Shown here one piece after another: positions 7,258-9,798 of a DNA stretch of 9,798 bases. Under the pieces are notes generated by a model. It made no database searches and was not told the origin of the DNA. It was given only the letters and a program-made list of their open reading frames with translations. Each line of letters begins with the position of its first letter. The stretch's first letter is position 1. The position numbers and the translations under genes are program-made. Origin of the DNA: Anaerolineales bacterium (lineage in GTDB: Bacteria > Chloroflexota > Anaerolineae > Anaerolineales > Villigracilaceae); assembly GCA_025938055.1 (NCBI GenBank), contig JAICQC010000156.1:1-9798 (forward strand). Direction: 5' to 3'.

Positions 7258-7286
7258 TTTACACTCGAATCAAATTAATGTCGAAT
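7258..7286 (+). promoter_or_regulatory. Candidate promoter for the flavoprotein gene
   Basis: TTTACA (7258-7263, 5 of 6) and TCGAAT (7281-7286, 4 of 6) are 17 nt apart. The transcript would start near 7293, about 24 nt before the chosen ATG and ahead of its ribosome site. Confidence 0.35.
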
Positions 7287-7316
7287 GCTGCATACCTGAT
7301 ACGAAAGGATACGGAA

Positions 7317-8549
7317 ATGATGGAACATATAGAAACAGTCATCGTCGGCGGTGGCCAGGCCGGACTGGCGACGAGCTACTATCTGACCCAACACGAGCGC
7401 GAACATGTCGTTTTAGAGGGCGCCGCGCAAGCTGCTAACGCCTGGCGGCACGGGCGCTGGGATTCCTTTACGCTCGTCACACCCAACTGGATGCTTAAGA
7501 TGCCTGGGGGGGGATACAACGGTGCTGACCCCAATGGATTTTTGCCGCGTGAGGAGATCGTCGCGTATTTTGAACAATATGCCGAGCGATTCAAGCTGCC
7601 AGTGCAGTACAACGCACGCGTGGTTTCTGTCGAATCGATGAATGGCAAGGGCTATCGGGTTCAAACATCGGAACGGAGCTTCCAGGCAGATAACGTAGTG
7701 ATAGCGACAGGCTTTGAGCAGTTGCCGAAGATACCGCCGTTTGCCGCGAACCTGTCACCGGATATCACGCAGCTCCACAGCAGCGCGTATCGTAACCCCG
7801 AGTCCCTTCCTGCAGGCGCGGTGCTGATCGTCGGCAGTGCGCAGTCTGGCACGCAAATTGCCGAAGAGCTTTATAAAAATGGAAGGCAGGTCTTCCTGTG
7901 CACAGGCAGTGCCGGTCGAGCGCCGAGACGTTATCGCGGGAGGGATACCGTCGAGTGGATGTATCTCGTCGGCTTTTTCGATATGACGCCGGACAAGCTG
8001 CCTGTTCCCGAAGAACATTTTGTCGCCCCGCATCTTTCTGGCACAGACGGTGGACACACCTTGAACTTGCATCAGTTCGCGCGCGATGGTGTGACACTGT
8101 TGGGGCATCTAGGGGGTGCGGCAGGCTACCAAATTTCGATCGCTCCAGACCTGTACGAGAATCTTGCCAAAGCGGATGGGTTTGAGCTTCAGGGCAAGAA
8201 AATGATTGACGGTTACATCCAGGCAAATGGACTGGACGTGCCGGAAGAGGAGCCGCCCCAACTGCGCGACGGTTATGAACAACCCATCCTCGAAGAGCTT
8301 GATTTGAAGGCGGCCGGGATCCATACTGTCATCTGGGCAACGGGCTACACCTTTGACTTTAGTCTCATCAAGCTGCCCATCGGCGATGAACATGGCTTTC
8401 CCATCCAGAGGCGCGGGGTCACAAACTACCCCGGCTTGTACTTTGTGGGCATGCCCTGGATGCCATCTTTAAAATCGGGCATCCTGGCGGGTGTAGGCGA
8501 ATTCGCCGAGTATATTGCCTCTCACATTACAAATGGCAAGGTACGCTAA
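7317..8549 (+). CDS. FAD/NAD(P)H-dependent flavoprotein monooxygenase-like oxidoreductase
   Basis: 410-residue cytoplasmic enzyme of the flavin-containing monooxygenase type (CzcO/TrkA-like group), which uses NAD(P)H and oxygen to oxidise a small substrate. The FAD dinucleotide fold opens at VIVGGGQAGLATS (8-20); a conserved WDSFTLVTPNW stretch follows at 48-58; the second Rossmann motif, for NAD(P)H, is VLIVGSAQSGTQIAEEL (169-185), with Ala where the second Gly is usual; the ATG motif is IWATGYTFDF (339-348). Between them CTGSAGRAPRRYRGRD (195-210) resembles flavoproteins annotated in actinobacteria as the MSMEG_0569 family, from memory and unverified; none of that cluster's usual partners is in this window. 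The start is ATG 7317, preceded by AAGGA (7305-7309) at 7 nt; a second ATG follows directly. An in-frame ATG at 7176 lies inside the previous gene and at 7278 has no ribosome site, so both are rejected. Substrate unknown. Confidence 0.88.
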   Translation: MMEHIETVIVGGGQAGLATSYYLTQHEREHVVLEGAAQAANAWRHGRWDSFTLVTPNWMLKMPGGGYNGADPNGFLPREEIVAYFEQYAERFKLPVQYNARVVSVESMNGKGYRVQTSERSFQADNVVIATGFEQLPKIPPFAANLSPDITQLHSSAYRNPESLPAGAVLIVGSAQSGTQIAEELYKNGRQVFLCTGSAGRAPRRYRGRDTVEWMYLVGFFDMTPDKLPVPEEHFVAPHLSGTDGGHTLNLHQFARDGVTLLGHLGGAAGYQISIAPDLYENLAKADGFELQGKKMIDGYIQANGLDVPEEEPPQLRDGYEQPILEELDLKAAGIHTVIWATGYTFDFSLIKLPIGDEHGFPIQRRGVTNYPGLYFVGMPWMPSLKSGILAGVGEFAEYIASHITNGKVR

Positions 8550-8609
8550 GACTTTCCGCTCCCAAAGCCGCATCTATCAAAGAGGATGATAGTCCATTCT
8601 GCTGAATGA

Positions 8610-8641
8610 CAAACAAGCGACCTATAAGGGTCGCTTGTTTG
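8610..8641. terminator. Perfect 13-bp hairpin between convergent genes, probable bidirectional terminator
   Basis: CAAACAAGCGACC (8610-8622) and GGTCGCTTGTTTG (8629-8641) are exact reverse complements around the 6-nt loop TATAAG. It lies in the 102-bp gap between the flavoprotein stop and the GH38 stop, the place for a shared terminator. Neither side has a clean T-run: the plus strand continues GAAAAATAG and the minus strand TCATTCAGC, so efficiency is uncertain. Confidence 0.6.
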
Positions 8642-8651
8642 AAAAATAGAT

Positions 8652-9798
8652 TCATAACCAGATTTTGAACGTCTTAATCTCGAAGGGTTTGACCGCAACT
8701 GTAAGTTGGTTATCCTGATACGCAACTGGTATCTCGTCTTCTTCCAGAAGATTACACTCGACCGCCTTACGAATCGGTTGCCCAAATGTGATCGTCACCG
8801 CGTTGCTGCGATATTGCTTGCATTCATAGATACGCACGATCCAGGCGTCCTCGTCCTCTGCCTTCTTGACGGTTTCGAGGACGACGTGGTCAACATCCAC
8901 CTCCGCCCAGGTGTAGGCAGACGGTAGATCGCCCCGCAAGTTAGCAGGGACCAGTCGAGCCATCAGCGGATCGTTGAGGGCATAGGCTTCGTGGATGACA
9001 TCGCTCTCACGCAGGTTTCCGGCGTGCGGCAGCAGGCTGTACGTGAATTCGTGCCGTCCCTGGTCCGCCGTTTCGTCGGGCTCGGTTGGAGACCGGTGCA
9101 GCGTGATGCGCATCTGGTTGTCTTTTACATCGTAGCCGTACTTGCAGTCGTTGAGCAACGCCACACCATAATTGCCTTCGGACAAATCGACCCACTTATG
9201 AGCAGGATTCTCGTAGTGAGCCACATCGAAGGAAGTGTTCCAATGGGTAGGGCGCTCGATGCTGCCAAACTGAATATCGTAGGTGGAACGGGTGGCGCGC
9301 ACATTCACCGGGAAGGCAGCCTTCAATAAGACCTGGTGCTCATGCCAGTCCAGTTCTGTGCGGAAGTCGATGCGCGGGGAATTGTGGTAGATCGTCAGCC
9401 GTTGCGTGATGGTCGTATTCGCGAATCGCCAGGTGAGGCGCAGCACACCGCGCACGGGACCGGTCTCCTCTACCGCCGCTTCCAGGAGATCATCTACCTG
9501 GCGCATTTTATCCTGGTAAAAGATATCGATGTTCCAGGCCTCGCCATTGATAGAGCGATCCTCAAAGAGCTGGAGCACGTTGCCGGGAGCGGTCAGCACC
9601 TCACGCTCATTGCGCTTGTCGAACAGAGACGTAATATTTCCATTTGTATTGAGGGCTATTTGATAGAAACGGTTTTCGAGGAAGGTGGGAGTGACTGTGA
9701 TCTCATTCGCTTCCGGCTGTGAATCAGAAACAAGTGAGAAGGCGCGGTAGCCGAACGAGGGAACCAAACCCACATCGAATAGTAGTCTTTTCTGCTCC
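8652..9798 (-). CDS. GH38 alpha-mannosidase, C-terminal part (5'-partial)
   Basis: Retaining alpha-mannosidase that trims mannose from glycans. 381 residues are visible; family members are usually near 1000 residues, so roughly the last third or more is here: the end of the middle domain and the C-terminal beta-sandwich domains. The frame stays open to the window edge (EQKRLLFDVGLVPSFGYRAF), so the GTG at 9771-9773 is internal. The signature stretch FDVAHYENPAHKWVDLSE, then GVALLNDCKYGYD, lies at about residues 190-223, and NLLEEDEIPVAY plus the terminal KPFEIKTFKIWL close the protein. The catalytic domain with its zinc ligands and nucleophile Asp is outside the window, so activity cannot be judged. 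The stop is TGA 8652-8654, 10 bp from the shared hairpin. A decayed copy of its C-terminal codons lies at about 3863-3997. Confidence 0.9.
   Translation of the reverse strand, partial: EQKRLLFDVGLVPSFGYRAFSLVSDSQPEANEITVTPTFLENRFYQIALNTNGNITSLFDKRNEREVLTAPGNVLQLFEDRSINGEAWNIDIFYQDKMRQVDDLLEAAVEETGPVRGVLRLTWRFANTTITQRLTIYHNSPRIDFRTELDWHEHQVLLKAAFPVNVRATRSTYDIQFGSIERPTHWNTSFDVAHYENPAHKWVDLSEGNYGVALLNDCKYGYDVKDNQMRITLHRSPTEPDETADQGRHEFTYSLLPHAGNLRESDVIHEAYALNDPLMARLVPANLRGDLPSAYTWAEVDVDHVVLETVKKAEDEDAWIVRIYECKQYRSNAVTITFGQPIRKAVECNLLEEDEIPVAYQDNQLTVAVKPFEIKTFKIWL

Noticed and set aside
7176..7316. N-terminal extension of the flavoprotein from ATG 7176
   Set aside because: It would overlap the end of the membrane gene, the added 47 residues match nothing in the family, and ATG 7317 has a good ribosome site just before the FAD motif.
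1..9798. CRISPR arrays, insertion sequences, tRNA or rRNA genes, toxin-antitoxin or defence genes
   Set aside because: I looked for repeat-spacer arrays, transposase motifs, terminal inverted repeats with target duplications and tRNA-like folds, and saw none.

Overview
The window looks like a chromosomal segment from a free-living bacterium, most likely Chloroflexota of the Anaerolineae type. This is an inference. It rests on the glycosyltransferase ending in an extracytoplasmic SH3-like domain with a C-W-L-W motif, the small TPR/two-helix membrane protein beside it, the MalT-type (LAL) LuxR regulator, and glycan-degrading enzymes at both ends. No rRNA, tRNA, CRISPR array, transposase or phage gene is visible.

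Layout. (1) Positions 1-860, plus strand: the 3' part of a GH43 endo-arabinanase, cut by the window edge. (2) Positions 874-3776, minus strand: a two-gene unit in which a TPR-like protein with two membrane helices is followed after 8 nt by a cellulose-synthase-like GT2 with a C-terminal SH3 domain; it converges on the GH43 gene. (3) Positions 3777-4112: the divergent intergenic region. It holds a candidate promoter for each direction and a degraded fragment of a second GH38 alpha-mannosidase gene. (4) Positions 4113-6782, plus strand: a full-length MalT-like LuxR regulator behind a very good -10 box. (5) Positions 6783-8549, plus strand: a regulatory region with four copies of TGGGYAT, a small three-helix PQ-loop/SemiSWEET-like protein whose natural start codon is followed at once by TAA, a 112-nt spacer with competing hairpins, and an FAD/NAD(P)H flavoprotein monooxygenase-like enzyme. 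(6) Positions 8610-8641: a perfect 13-bp hairpin between convergent genes. (7) Positions 8652-9798, minus strand: the C-terminal third or so of a GH38 alpha-mannosidase, running off the window.

How the parts may fit. The GH43 and GH38 enzymes point to breakdown of plant or microbial glycans. The GT2 pair points to synthesis or export of a cell-surface polysaccharide. The regulator, small membrane protein and flavoprotein form a same-strand group that may act together, with the TGGGYAT cluster as a possible operator; this is inference. The group is flanked on both sides, in the same orientation, by GH38 C-terminal coding sequence, one copy intact and one decayed, which suggests an old duplication followed by insertion or replacement. 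The two most notable observations are the ATG-TAA start-stop behind a consensus Shine-Dalgarno site and the previously unmarked GH38 relic upstream of the regulator.
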